Source: Eutypa lata (lineage: Eukaryota; Ascomycota; Sordariomycetes; Xylariales; Diatrypaceae). Taken from it: a DNA stretch of 64,000 nucleotides. The DNA lies in contig JAKULF010000011.1 in assembly GCA_022661535.1 (NCBI GenBank), forward strand, positions 930,001 to 994,000, given 5' to 3'. Shown here one piece after another: positions 49,883-64,000 of the stretch. The notes below the pieces were generated by a model. That model was not told the origin of the DNA. It did not search any database and saw only the letters and a list, made by a program, of their open reading frames with translations. A program made the position numbers and the translations under genes. The number at the start of each line of letters is the position of its first letter. The first letter of the stretch is position 1.

Positions 49883-52800
49883 TTTTTTACAAAAAAAAAT
49901 AAAAACGTTTTATTTTTATAATAAAGTTTAATATTCGTTATAAAGTAAATTTTTTCGTTATTAAATTAAGTTAAGTTTTATATAATCGTAAATTAAATTT
50001 TATTTATTTTATTTTTAAAATTAATTTTAAACTTTATTTTTTTAATATTTTTATTATTTTTATTAAGTTACGTCGTTTTTTTATAAATTTTTTTCGATAT
50101 TTTTTTAAATAAAGTTTTAATTTTTTATTTAAAAATAAAAAAATTATAAATTAAATTTTTAAATATAAAAAGCATTATTTTGCAAGTTATTTTTTTCTTT
50201 TTCGTTTTTTTAAAAATATAATTTTTTTAAATTTAATTTAATAAAAATAAATAAAGATTTATTTAAAGGTTTATTTTTAATAAAGTATATTTATTTTTTA
50301 AATTTTATTTAAACTTTTAATAAAATTAAAGAAATTATTTATTATTTTAAAATAAGTTTATCGTTATAGTTATAATTAATAAAAGATTTTTTTTTAACGG
50401 TTTATTTAAGTTTTTTTAATAAAAACATCGTTTTAAAAAGTTTTATTTAATTTTTTATAAAAAAATTAAAATCGATACGATCGTTTTTCGATTTTTTTAT
50501 TTTTAAATTTATTTAATAAAACTTTTTAATTTTTTTTTAATTTTTAATTTTATGCTTTTTTTTAATTATAAAATTATTAACGTTTTTTTTTAATAAAAAA
50601 ACTTTTTTAATAATATTTTTAATCGATTTATAAAAGTAATTATAAACGATTTTTATATTATTTTTAAGATTTTATAAAAAAGCATTTAATTAGTTTTTTC
50701 GTAAATAATTTTTAATGTTTTTTTTATAAATATAATCTTTTTTTAATATATTTTTAAAGATATAATTTTTAACGAAGTTTATTATAACGATTTAAATAAC
50801 TTTTTATAATTAAGAATTTATTAATAATGTCGAATTTATAACGTTAATAAATAAGTTAAAAATTATTTTACGTTAATTGTTTTAATGTTAAAAAGTTTTA
50901 ATAAAAATATTTTAATTATTTTTAATGTTTTTTAAGAGATTTATGGTTTTAAGATTAAGTTTTATATTTTTTAAATTTTTTTTATTCGTTATTTAATAGT
51001 TAAAAAAATAATTTAAGTTTTATAAAAAAATATTTATTTTTATTTAATAATGTTTAATAAGTAAAATAAAATTTTAATATTGTTAAAATAAAACGTAATT
51101 AAAAATAAAAGTTAATGATTTAATATTTTTAAGTTTTTTTTTAATTTTAATTATAATTTTAATAAAAATGCGTTTTTTTTAATTATTAAATTTTTTTTTT
51201 AAACGAAAAAAATCGATTTATAAAAAATGTTTTTATTATTATAATGGTTCTTTTAATACGTAAAGATAATATAAGCATTTATTAAAACTTTTATTTAATT
51301 TAAGTTAACGTTATTTAAAGTTTTTATAAGTTTAATAAGTTAATTTTTAAAACTATACGTTAAATTTTCGTAAATTTAAAGGATTTTTAAGTTTTTAAAC
51401 GAAAAAATTTTAATTATCGATGAATTAAAATCGTTTTATTAATTATTTAAATTTTCATTTTTAATTACATTTTTTAATATAAAGATTATAATTGTTTATA
51501 AACGAAAGTTAAAAATTTACGTTTTAAATAAAATATATGTAATATTTTTTAAAACGATAATAAAATTATACTTTATATTTAAAAAGTAATAATTAAGAAA
51601 AGTAATTATTTATTATTATTCGTTTATAACTTCGTTTATAATACTTTAATTTTAAAAATTTAACTTTTTAAGTTTTAAAAAATTATTTCTTATAAGATAA
51701 TTTTTAAAGATTAATTAAGTAAGGTTTTTTATTAAAAATATTAATTAAAAAATTTTTCGAATTTATTTAAAAACGATATTATTACTTTTATAATCGAAAT
51801 TTTTAATTAAAAATTTAATTATTTTAATAATAATAAAAAGAATTTAAAAGAAAATAATTAAAAGAATATAAGAAAAGATTATAAATTAATAAAATAAAAG
51901 TTTTAAATGTTAAAAGAAAAAGAAAAAAATAAAGGAAAATTCTTAAAGCGATGTAATTAAAGGTTATATGTAATATGTATTGTATAAGTAAAAGTTATTA
52001 AAAAGTAAATATTAATTATCGTATTTTAATTAAAGAAATAAATATAAAAATGTAAATTTTCGAGTTAAAAAATAATTAATAATGTAAAAAAAGAAAAAAA
52101 AAATTAAATAAAAATAAAATTTTAATATTAAAATGTTTAAATTACGTATATTAAATAAAAAAAAAGAAAAAACTTAAAAGTAAAGATTTTATAAAAAAAA
52201 ATAAAGTTATAAAATAAATAAAGCGTATAAAAAGGTATTTTAATATATAAAAAATAACTTTTACTTTATTATTTATTATTAATGTTTAAAATATAAATTT
52301 AAATATTAATATATAAGATTATATTAACGAATTTAAAATTATTTAAAGTATTTTTTATTTTATTTTAAAAAAGAATTTAAATTTCTTAATAATTTTTTAT
52401 AAAAAGCTTGATTTAAATAAACTTATTTTTTTTATTATAATCGTTAATTAATTTCGTTACGTTTTATATTAAAATTATTCTTAAGTATTATTTATTATAT
52501 TGCGAATTATAATCTTTTTATTTAATTAAATATTTAATCGTAAGTTAATTCTTTTAATTATTAATTCGTTTTTCGAAAAGTTTTTCGATTTTATAAAATT
52601 GTTATTTATTATCGTTATTTTTAACGAATATTTTATTTAATTAAAAACGTTTTTTATTATAAGGATTGCTTTTTTTAAGTGCTTTGTATAAATATATAAT
52701 TAAAATCGTTTAATAAACTTTTTAATATTACGAAAAGTTAAGCTTATAAAAAAGATTTTTTATTTTTTATATAATGGTTAATGGATTTATTTTTTATTAA

Positions 52801-55800
52801 AATTATTTTCGTAACGATTTTTTAAATAAGTTATATTTCTTATATAAGTAAAGATAGATTTTATTTTTAATATTAAATTTTAATAATATATGTTTTACGT
52901 TATATTATATTTTCGAATTTATAATAACGAAATTTATTATTAGTTTTGCTTTTTTTTAATATAATTTATAAAAAGTTTTATAAGTTAAAAAGTTATAAAG
53001 AATTTTTAAAATTAAAAAAACGAAAAATAATTTAAAACTTAAAGTTATTTTATTTAATGTTTTTTTTATAATTAATAATTTTGCATTATTTATATTATAT
53101 TAAAGGAAAAAGATTATATAAATTTAAAATTCGTTTAACGTTATTATATAATATTAAATAACGATTTTAACTTTTTAATTAATTTTTTCGTTTTAATTGT
53201 TTTTTTAAAAGTAATAAGTTATAATTATATTTAATTTAATTTTTTATAAAAAGAATAACGTTTTTTAAAATTCGAATATAAATTTTAAATTTTTATTCGA
53301 AATTATACGTTTTAATATTTTTTAATTAAGTAATATTAAAATACGTTAAGTAATTATTACTTATTTTTTAATTATATATATAATATGTTTTAAAATTAAA
53401 ATAACTTTTTTAATGAATTTATATATAATAATTAATAAAGTATCGAAAGTATCGTAGTTAAATATAAATTAAAAAGTGTTTTTGTTAAAAACTTATAATA
53501 AATTAATTATGAAATTTAACGTTATTATATGGTAAAAAAACGGTTTTGTTTATATAAAATATAAAAAGTTAAGTTTTTTTTATTTATTAATTCGATTTTG
53601 TCGATAGTTAAGGTAATGTTTTACGTAATCTTTAATCTTTTTTATTAAATTAAGTATTATAATATTATTTAAATCGTATAATATTTTTTCGAAGCCGAAA
53701 TAATGTTTAACGTCGTGAATTATATTAAAGATTTTCTTATAATATAAGTTTAAAATAATAAAACGGTCTTTTAATTAAAAAACATTATATAAAAGTTTTT
53801 TTTTAACGTAAAAATGAAATCCTTTAATGCGAAACGCTTTATATTTATTATATTTTTTAAATTAAGTTTAAAGATTTTTTTTTTTTTTATTTTTAACTTT
53901 TTCGATTTATTAAAAAATCTTATATTAATGTTTATTATATTTAAAAAGTAATTTATTTATAATACGTATTATTCGACGATCGGTTTTATATTCGTTAATG
54001 ATTTTCTGTTTATATTTAAGGTTAAAAAAAGATTTTAATATAACGTAATCGAAATTTTTAATAATATCGTTAAGCTCGCTTTTAATATTATTTTCTTTAT
54101 TTATTATATTTTTTTTTATATTTAACGTAAAAAGTCGTAATAATATATTTAAAATTAAGTTAACTTTATCGAAAATATACTTAATGTTAAGTTTATATTA
54201 TTTGAAATATATTAAGGTCGTTATTAATTAAAGATTACTTTTAATTACATTAACGAAGTGTAAATTTTTTTAATTAATAACTTTTTTTATAACTTTATAA
54301 TTAATAAAAACTATTATATTTTAAATATAAAAATAAAGTTAAAAGCGAAGTTATTTATAAATTTAAATTAAATATATTACTTCGAGTTTTATAACTTTAT
54401 ATTTTTTTTTCGTAAAGATAAAGATTTTATTAAAATATATAATAACTTTAACGTTATTTAAAAAAATCGGTTTTTCTTTTTAAAAAATAAAAAAGTAAAA
54501 AACTATAATAATAAAGCTTTATCGTTAAAAAGCATTAATTTTAAAAAAGATTTATTAACGTAAATTTTAATAAATAAAGTAACTTTCGTTAAAAAGTACG
54601 TTTTATAATAATCGAAAACTTTTTAATTTTTTAAAAATAAAATTTAATTTTCGAATAAATATTTATTTTTTTTTAATGTAATATTTACTTTAAAAAGATT
54701 ATTATTAATTTTTTTTATTATTAATATTTTCGTTTTTTTTTTATAAAGATTTTATTTTTTATTAAAATTAAAAAATATACTTTTAAAGTTAAGTTATTAT
54801 TTTAAAATACGTTTTAAAATCGATTAAAATATAAAAGAATTTAAGTTTTTATATAACTTGTATTTTATTTTATATAATAATAATTTCGAAATCGTTAACT
54901 TTAAAGTTTAATAGTTTTATTAACGTATATTTATAAAATAATTTCTTTATTAATAAAAAAAGATTTATATTTTTAAAGTATTTAAAAATTATATTAACGT
55001 TAAAAAATTTTTTTTTTTTAATATTATTAAAAATTATTACGTTATCGATATATATACGGTAAAAATCTTTATATAAAAATAAGGTTTAATTTATAAATCG
55101 TTAAATAAACGCCGGGTTATTTTTAAAACTTATAAAATAAACGTTAAATATTTTTAAATTTTTTAAAAATATAATAATTATTTTGTTTTTATATAAACTT
55201 TATAAAAAAAGTTAATAAAAGAATATTATAACGTTAAATACGATTATAAATTTCTTTTTACGTATATAAAAAAAAATATCGTTTTATAATAATATAAAAT
55301 AAATATTTAATATAATTAAGTTATTAAAAACTTATAAGTTAATAACGATATAATCTTTATGTTTTTTTTTTATTATTCGTTAAATAACGAAGATTAAACA
55401 TTTAAAAGAAAAAGGTTTTTTTATTTAATTTAAACATTTTAATATATATATATTATCGAAGGTTTTATCGAAAAAAGCTTGATTTTTTATATTAAATTAA
55501 TAATGTTTAATGCGGATTTTTTAACGTTATTAACTTTTAATAAAGTTAATTTTTATTTTTTGTTTTTTTAATATAAATATAATTTTTTTATTTCGTTATA
55601 CGTCGTGCTTTTCGAGGATTTCTTTTAACTTAACCGTAAAGTTTAAATTTATAATTACGATGTTAATTTCGTTTTTAATGCACACTTTAAGCTTATTTAA
55701 AAGCTTTACGAAGTTAATTAAAATGTTATTTTTATGTTGTTTTTTATTAAAAGGAAAAAATTCTTAACTTTTAATGTTTAAATATATAATTAATTAAATA

Positions 55801-58800
55801 TCTTTTATCGTAATAACTTTTATAATTAAAACATATATTAATTTTTTAATAACGTTTATATTATAAATTATAAAGATTTAAAGTATTTTTTTTTTATATT
55901 TTTAAAAAGTTTATATTACGATAACTTTCGTTTAGTTTATAATAAAAAAATCGTTTTTATTTATATTTTAAATTATTTTAAGTTTAATATTTTTAAAAAT
56001 TATAATAAATAAATTAATAAAATTTATATAAAGTATTAACTTTAAAGTATTAACTTTTATAATAACATTTAATGCGTCGTTTTATAAAGTTAAAAAAAAG
56101 TATATTTATTTTTAATTAAACTTATTAAATTTTTAAAAGTTAATATATTTTATTAATATAATAATTATAAAATGAAAAAAAATAATAATATTATATTTAA
56201 TAATTATTTTTCTTTTAATCGAGTTTTTTTTACGAACGATTTTTATAAATATAATAACTTATTCGCAAAACGAAAGCTTAATTTATTTTTTAAAAAAATC
56301 GATTATTATTTTATTTTTATTTAATTAATTATTTTTAAAAAGAAAGTTAAATTTTAAATGGTTTTTTATTTAAGTTATAACGAAAACGATAAATTAAATT
56401 TCTTTATTATTTCGTTTTATAAAAATAATAATGTTAAATATATCTTTTTTTTTAAAAGTAATTAAGTTATTAAAACCTTTAAATATAATAATATCGTTAA
56501 ATATTCTTTATTAATTAAAGAAATTTTATTTTACTTAGTTTTTATTCGCGATAATATATAACGCTTTTGTATTTATATATACGATAATAATTATATTATT
56601 ATATATAATAAGAAAAGTTATATATATATACTTTTTAAGTAAATTTAAATTTAATATAAATTTAAAACGAATAAAGATTTATTTTATATTATTCGTAAAA
56701 AAAGCGTTGTTATTTATTTAATTATTTTTCTTTTTAATAAAATTTAAAAATAATATATTTTTTTAAATATTTTTTATTAAAAAAAAAACGAAATATAAAT
56801 AACTTTTATTAAAGATAAAAGTTATTATTTAATGTTTTTCGAAACGTTTTCGACGAATATTAAAAAAAAAGCAAATTTAATTTTCTTTATGTTAAAAGGT
56901 TTTCGTAAATTTACTTTAATAATTAAAAAAATAAAAAAAAACGTATTTTAATATAAGTTTTAATATATATAATTTATATAAATATTTCTTAAAGAAAATA
57001 TTAACTTATATTTTTAATATATTTTTCTTTTAAAAAAAATTAAACGAAAAACATTAACATTAATAAATACGATAAAATAAATAAATTTATTTTAATTTTT
57101 TACGAACTTTTTATAATAATAAACATTTTTTTCGTTTTATATAACTTCTTTTAAAAAAAAATAATTATTAACGATAAGTTATTTTTTAATATTAGTTTTA
57201 TTTTATTTATTAATAAATACGTATTATTCGTTTTAAAAATAAACGAATTAATTTTTACGATTAATATGAATTTATTAATTAAAACGTTAAAAACTTTAAT
57301 CGAAACGATGTTTATTAAAACGTTTACGATATAAATTATTATATTTACCTCGAAAATTTCCGCGATAATTAACTCGAAAGTTTTCGCGAAAATTTCCTTT
57401 ATTATTAAATTAACCGCGATATTAACTTTTATATAAAAGGAAATATCGGCGAAATTATTAATCGACGTTTAAATTTTAATTTCTTTAAAAAAACTAATAT
57501 TTAAAACGGTTTTTTTAACTTTAACGATTAACTTAAAACGAATTATTTTCGTTATAATTTTAATCGTAAGATTTATATTTTTTAATTAATTTTTATATAT
57601 ATATAATTAAAATAAATAATATTAAACGATTAATAATATTAATACGTTTATTTAATAAACGTTAATTAATAAAAACGTACTTAAGCTTTTTAAAATTAAA
57701 TCGAAAGAAAATAACTTTTAATTTAATTAAAACTATATCTTAATAAACTTAAACTTTTTTTTTAAAATAAATAAAATAATTATTAAAATATATACTTTTA
57801 TTAAATCGAAATATAAAAACTTAAAGTTAAATATAAAAAAAGTTATATAAATAAAACATTTATTATAATATAAGAAAAAAGTTAACCGCTTAATAATAAC
57901 GAATATATTTAACGGTTTAATTTTTAATAAATACGTTTATATAAATATAATTTAATTTAAACTTATCGTTTTTTAAAAATTTAAAAGCTTTAAACTTTAT
58001 AATTTTAAATCGTTTAATAGTTTTCTTAAAAAGTTTTTCGAAATTACTTAATATAAATATTTTAATATTTATGCTTAATTTTATTATTTATTAACCTTAA
58101 GCGTTATCGCGAAGAAATTATAAAAAGTCTTTAACGAAAACTTTAAATTAAATAAGATTTAATATATATTTACGTATAAAATTTATAAAGAAAAAAACAT
58201 TTTTTTAATAAATATTTAATTCGATTTAAATGTAATTATTATCGTTAAAAAATAAGTTTAAATTAAGATTTAAATAATTAATTTATTAAATCTTTTATTT
58301 ATAAATAATAAACTTTTAATTTTAATTTTTATTAAAGGATTTAAAAGCCGTTATAACGAAAGTAATAAATTCTTTAATAACGTCGTTATTAAAAATATTT
58401 ATAATAAAGTTTTTTATTAAATTCGAATTATCTTTAATTATTTTAAAAAATAATTAACGTTATAATAAAAAAAGATTATTCGTTTAAAAAGTTAAATCTC
58501 GTTTCGATAAAAGGTTATATAAAAAGGAAATTATATACGTTAATTGCGAAAAAGCTTTAAGTAAATTACAAGTTAAAGTTTTTTCTTTTAATTAAAATAA
58601 ACTTAGCCGTTATAATATAACCGGTTTAAAAATGCTAAAAAAAAGTACGTTTTTAAATTATAAATCTTTAACGAATCGCAAAACGAAAAATAAAAGAAAG
58701 TTTTTTAATAAGTTTAATCTTTACGAATTTATTAAAAAAAAAAATAAAGAAAAAAAAACTTTACGTTTTAAAGAAATTAATAATTCGGTTTTTTAAAAAT

Positions 58801-59661
58801 AAAGTCGTTTAATAACGTTTATTATTACGTTTTTTTACGATTAATATTAAATAAACTTAAATAAGGTTTTTTATAAAAAAGAAAGTTCTTTATATAAATT
58901 AATTACTTTTTTATATAAAGTAATTAATATTTTAAATAAACTGTTAAGCTAAAAGTAAAATTACTTCGCGAACTTTTTTTATTAAGAAAAAAATTAATTA
59001 ATTTAAAATTTAATCTTTACGAATTTACGTATCGTAAAATAAACTTATTTAAATTTTTAATAATCGATTATTTAATTTTAAAGGTAAATTATAAAACGAG
59101 TACTTTAAGCTCGTTATATTTAATAATTAAACGATTATAAAATTAAACGATTATATAATAAAGCGAGTTCGTAAATCTTAAAAATAACTTCGAAAAATAA
59201 AATATTTATTTAAGCAAGATTTAAATAATTTATAATAAAGTTTAATATTATTATATAAATTTATTAAAAAGCGAAATTCGTTATAAAAAATGTATAAATA
59301 AAAAAACTTTTTAATAATAAAGTATTTTAATACTTTTAAATAAAACAACGAATTATAATAATAAAAAAAAATTATATAAAACGAATTATTTCGATAAATA
59401 AAATAAAGATATATATATTATATATAAAAAATTATAATAATAAAAAAAGAAAATGTAAAATTATAAATTTTATAAATGAATTTATAAAAAGTCTTTTAAG
59501 TGAATAAATAAATAAGTTATAATTAAAAAAAAAGTTTTAAATTAAATATTAAACGAAATTTAAACGTTTTTTTTTTCGGAAAAAAAAATTACTTAATAAT
59601 AAAAATAATATAATAAATAATTATAATTTAATGTTATAAATAATTAAAGAATTATTATTAA

Positions 59662-59810
59662 ATATTAAACGAGGTTTATAATTATATAAAAAGTTATATT
59701 TTTTAAAAAAACGTTTAAAAAATAATTAACGAAAAAGAAAAATATAACGCTTAGTTTTAAAACTTTAACGTTAATTTATTATTTATAAAAGAAATCGTTT
59801 TCGATAAAAT
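59662..59810. repeat. Right LTR-like direct repeat of the 10-kb element
   Basis: This is the second copy of 49,735-49,882. Directly beyond it begins an AAGTTTATAAATT minisatellite-like stretch unlike the sequence after the left copy. Confidence 0.75.
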
Positions 59811-61369
59811 AAGTTTTTAAGTTTATAAATTATAAATTTATAAATTTAAAAGTTATAAATTTAAAAGTTATAAGTTATAAATAAATAAAATTAAATAATT
59901 TATAAAACTTAAAAAATATATTTAATAAAATAATTAAATTTATTTTAAAATTAATTAAAAGATTAACGTTAATTAATTTTAAATTAATTAAATATTAAAT
60001 CTTTATTAATTTAAAATTAATTAATTAATAAAAAATATTATTATTAATATTCGTTATTTATATTAATGTTATTTTAATTTTAAATTTAATAATTAATTTT
60101 TAAAAAACTTAAAATAAAAATATTTTTTTAAATATAATTATTAAAATTATTATTATTAAAAATTAAAATAAAATAAATAAATCTTTAAATATTATTTATT
60201 TAAATTAATAATAATATTTTAAATAATAAATATAAATAAAATAAAACTTTTATTTATTTTAAATTTTTTAAATTAAAGTTTTATTAATCGTTATTAAATA
60301 AAATAATACGATTTTTAATAAATTTTAAAAATCTTTTTTTTATTTTTTAAAAAAAAAATATTTTATAAATTATAATTTATTATATAAATTTAAAAAGCTT
60401 AATCGAAAAATTAAAATATAAATTTCTTTAAAATATAAATTATTAATAATAATAAAGTTATTTAAATTCTTATAATATTAATTTTTATTTATAAATTTTA
60501 TAATTTATTATATATTTTAAACATTTAAATAATTTAAATTATAAAATTAAAAGTTTATAAATTATAATTCGAAATTTAAATTTTAAATTTTATAAATTTA
60601 TTATTATATTATAAGCTTTTTATATTAATTATTAAAAGAAAAATCTTTTATTTTATTTTTATATATAAAATTAATTTTACGTTTATATATAAATTTAATT
60701 AATATATTAAAAATTAAATAAATAATAAAAATTATTATTATTAAATTATATTATTTTTAAAATTTATAAATTATTTATATATAATTATAAATTAATTATA
60801 TATTTAAAAATTATAAAGTTATAAATTATAAATTATTTAATTATAATTATAAGTTTAAATGTTATAAAATAAATTTATAAGTTTATAAATTTAAAAATTA
60901 TAAATAATTAATAAATAATTAAAATTAAATAATTTATAAAATTTAAAAAATAAATTTAAAAAAATAAATATTTTTTTAATTTAATTTAATTATTAATATT
61001 ATTTTATTAAATTAAAAGTTATTATTTAATTTTTAATTTATTTTTAAAAAAAATAAATTTAATAAATTTATAATAATTATTTTTTATTAATTAAATAAAG
61101 ATATTAATTTTATTTTTATAATTAAATTTATAATTAATCTTTAAAAAATTTAAAATAAAAAATCTTTTAAATTTAATAAATAATATATTATTAAAAATTA
61201 AAAAGTTATTATTAAAAATAAAAGAATTTAATATATAAATTAAATTAAAAAATTTAATTATTTATATTATATAATTATATTTAATATAATTTATATAACG
61301 TTTATATAAATTTAATTTATAAATAATTAATAATTTAAATTAATAAATTATATTAAACGTTTATTAAAA

Positions 61370-61600
61370 TATAAAAAGGTTTTTAATCTTTACGTTTAAA
61401 AAAACAATATAACTTTTCGTTTATAAATAAATTATAAAAAGCGTTTTTTAAAAAAAAAAGAAATTTATTATATAATAAAAGTTAATTTAATTAAATTAAC
61501 TTTTAAAAGCTTTTTTATTTATTAAACTTTAAACTTAAAACTTATTATACGTATAAAACGATTAAATTATTAAATTTTCATTAAAAGTTAATTTATTTTA
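61370..61600. repeat. RIP-mutated dispersed repeat, partial copy 3
   Basis: It shares CGTTTATAAATAAATTATAA-type sequence, then TTTTTTATTTATTAAA, with 42,160-42,340 and 46,770-46,860. Similarity fades after about 61,600. Confidence 0.55.
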
Positions 61601-64000
61601 TTAAAATTTTTATTATTAAATTATTAAGTTATTAAGTTATAACTTTATATAATTTTTAATAATAAATATATTTATTAAAAAAAACTTTATACGTTAATTT
61701 ATTTAAAGGTTTATATTACGTTAAAAATAATATTAATTATTAAAAAATAAAATGTAATATTTATATATATTTAAAAACTTTACGAAATTAAATTTTAAAA
61801 TAAAAATAAAAATATTAAAATTAAACTTTTATATATATTATTAATTTAAATATAATTTCTTAAAAGTTTTATATTTAATATTTAAAATTATTTACGTAAT
61901 TATTAACTTTTCTTTATTATATTTTATATAAAATAAATTTTAATTTTATAAATATATAATAAGTTTATTTTTTATAATAAATTATAATTTTTTATAAAAA
62001 ATAATAAAAAATAAAAAATATAATTTTAAATTTCTTTTATTTTTTTCGTAAAAATATATTTAAATATATATATATAATATTATATAATATAAAAATCTTT
62101 TTATATATATTAAGTTTTTTAAAAATAAGGTTACGTTTTTTTAATTTTTTAAAAATTATATAACATTTAAAATATTATAATTAATATTATTAAAATTAAA
62201 AGAATTTTATAATTTATATAATTTAAAAAATATTTATAATATTTTAAAAATTATAATATTAAATGTTAATTTAAATGTAATTTATTTATTTATTTATTAT
62301 ATAATTAATATAATAAATTTATAATATAATAATTATAATTATAAATTTAAAACCTTAAAGTTTAAATTTTATTTAATAAATTAAAGGAATAAATAAATTA
62401 ATGTATTATATAAACTTTTAAAATATATAAACTTTTTAAATACTTTTTTATAAGTTTTAACTTTTTATTTTTAAATATATCTTTTTTAAATAATTATAAT
62501 ATAAAACATTTTATATAAAAATTTAAAATAAATTTAACTTTTTAATTAAAAAAATTAAAACTTAATTATAAAACGTTTAATTATATTTATAAAATCTCGT
62601 TATTTACTTTAAAAAATTAATATAACGATAAATCTTTTTAATTTATAAAAATTAATTTTAATTAAAAAAAATTAATTATTAAATAATATAATAAAATAAA
62701 TTTAATAAAATAATTAAAAAGAAATTATAATTATATAAACAATTAACTTTTAAAATTAAACTTTATTTTTATTTTTATAAAAAGCTTATATTACGTAATT
62801 AAAATTCGAAATAAACGTTAATAAATAAATATTAAATAAATTAAACATTAAATTAAATATATTAAAATACGTATTAAAAATATAAAACGTTTTTTTATTT
62901 TTAATAATTATAAAAGTTATTATTTAATTAAATTTAATAAATATTATAATAATAATATTATTAATATTTTTTTATATATTTCTTATTAATTTTAATTTAT
63001 TAATATAATTAATTTTATTTTATTTTAAAATACGTTTATTTATTATATATCGAAAATTTTATAAAACGTTAAATTATTTATATTATTAAAAAAGATTTTA
63101 TTTTTAACTTTTATAATATATATTTTATAATTATAAAGTTTAATAATATTAAATTTAACTTTAAAAAGATTAAATTTACTTTATTTAATTAATATTATAT
63201 TAATTATTTTTTTCTTTAATATTATTTTAATTTTAATTTTATTTAATAAAACTTTTTAAATTATAAATAAAATAATAAAATAATTACGTTATTTATAAAA
63301 AAACATTAAAAATTATTAAAATAATTTATTAACGAAAATAATTAAATTAATAAATTTATTAATAAAAAATAACTTAATATTATTATACGAAATATCGTTT
63401 TTAAAATAAAAAATTATTTAATTTTATAAAATAAATTATATTTTAAATAAACGTTAAAAAGTTAAAAAATATACGTTTATAAAAAAACATTTATAATAAT
63501 AAAAATAAACTTTATTAACGAAAAAAGAAATATTAAATAATAATTTTAATTAATAATAATTAAAAATAATTATAAAATAAATTAAAATTAAAAATTAAAA
63601 ACGTAATATTTATAAAACGTTATATATAATATATATATATATTTATAAAAAAAAATAAAAAAACGTTTATAATAAAAAGTTTAATTAATTTAAATTTATA
63701 TTTTAGGTTATTATAAAATTATAAAACTTTTAATTTATAATATAAAAAAATATTTAATAAATTTATATATTTAAAAAGCTTATATAATACGTTATTTTAT
63801 AATTTTTTAAACTTTTTAATTTTTAATTTTTAATTTATATTAATAATATAATTATTATTTTTATAAAATAATTTTTAAAATTTAAATTATTTTTATTTAA
63901 ATGTTTTTATAATTAATATATTATTAATATTATATAATAAAATCTTAAAATATTATAATCTTTATAATATAATAAATAATTATTATATATTATATATAAC

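Larger units (their letters stand above)
49735..59812. mobile_element. RIP-mutated LTR-type element, about 10 kb
   Basis: A segment of about 147 bp starting TATTAAACGAGGTTTATAAT at 49,735 recurs at 59,662 in the same orientation and nearly identical to GAAATCGTTTT (49,874 / 59,801). The few differences include CCC versus CTT and GAT versus AAT, all transitions, plus a 1-bp T-run indel. Spacing of 9.9 kb and nearly matching repeats fit a full-length LTR retrotransposon, larger than usual, possibly with nested insertions. The internal proteins are unreadable. The start TATTAA could be a RIP-changed TG end. Confidence 0.7.
48800..64000. repeat. AT-rich block of RIP-mutated repeats (15 kb, runs off the window)
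   Basis: No reading frame survives. The segment contains the 10-kb LTR-type element, minisatellite-like AAGTTATAAATTTATAAG stretches (59.82-59.88, 60.83-60.91 kb) and a partial third copy of the dispersed repeat (about 61,370-61,600). Damage is less complete in 50-56 kb, where G (in TG, GG and AAG) is kept more often than C. Confidence 0.85.

Noticed and set aside
48800..64000. Mitochondrial or plasmid origin of the AT-rich blocks
   Set aside because: No mitochondrial genes, tRNAs or open frames are present, and surviving C/G is mostly in CpG, which fits nuclear RIP better.

Overview
The window looks like nuclear DNA of a filamentous ascomycete, probably a Sordariomycete. Four points support this: short GT-AG introns (56-118 bp) with CTAAC- or CTGAC-type branch sites, TTAGGG-type telomeric units, fungal-only protein families, and a two-speed layout. 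Gene-bearing DNA of normal composition alternates with very AT-rich DNA in which CpA/TpG are rare while CpG survives. That pattern is the mark of repeat-induced point mutation (RIP).

The left half (about 1-25,450) is mostly the gene-bearing compartment, apart from a small RIP-damaged LTR-flanked element (296-1,485). Its genes are a YOS9/OS-9-type ER quality-control lectin (minus, 3,659-5,374, 2 exons), a C2H2 zinc-finger regulator (plus, 11,241-13,463, 2 exons), a seven-span fungal membrane protein (plus, 19,523-21,500, 3 exons), a membrane-anchored double-psi beta-barrel protein (minus, 21,962-22,957, convergent with the previous gene), and an unrecognised 160-residue ORF (minus, 23,887-24,369) at the edge of the AT-rich block. 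Gene density is low, with gaps of 4.5 kb and 6 kb. One gap holds a 506-bp transposon-like element with 64-bp perfect inverted ends, a 9-bp target duplication and internal telomere repeats.

The right half (about 25,480-64,000) is almost entirely RIP-mutated repeat DNA. Two long elements can still be outlined from direct terminal repeats about 6.8 kb (30.66-37.7 kb) and 9.9 kb (49.7-59.8 kb) apart. Three islands of normal composition interrupt it. The first (39,470-40,060) holds a GC-rich gene remnant broken by two CAG-to-TAG-type stops. The second (43,480-46,650) holds an intact three-exon cytochrome P450 plus a small fold-back element, and lies between two same-orientation copies of a RIP-mutated repeat. 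The third (47,630-48,790) holds a tRNA-like Pol III promoter pair, a small hairpin and a degenerate minisatellite whose RIP-mutated relatives occur elsewhere in the window.

The genes do not form an obvious pathway. The left-hand genes look like ordinary core genes; the P450 is an isolated accessory gene in heterochromatin-like DNA. I found no CRISPR array, rRNA gene or convincing tRNA gene. No complete unknown system is evident. The most unusual items are the telomere-repeat-carrying element and the strand-asymmetric RIP gradient in the small LTR element.
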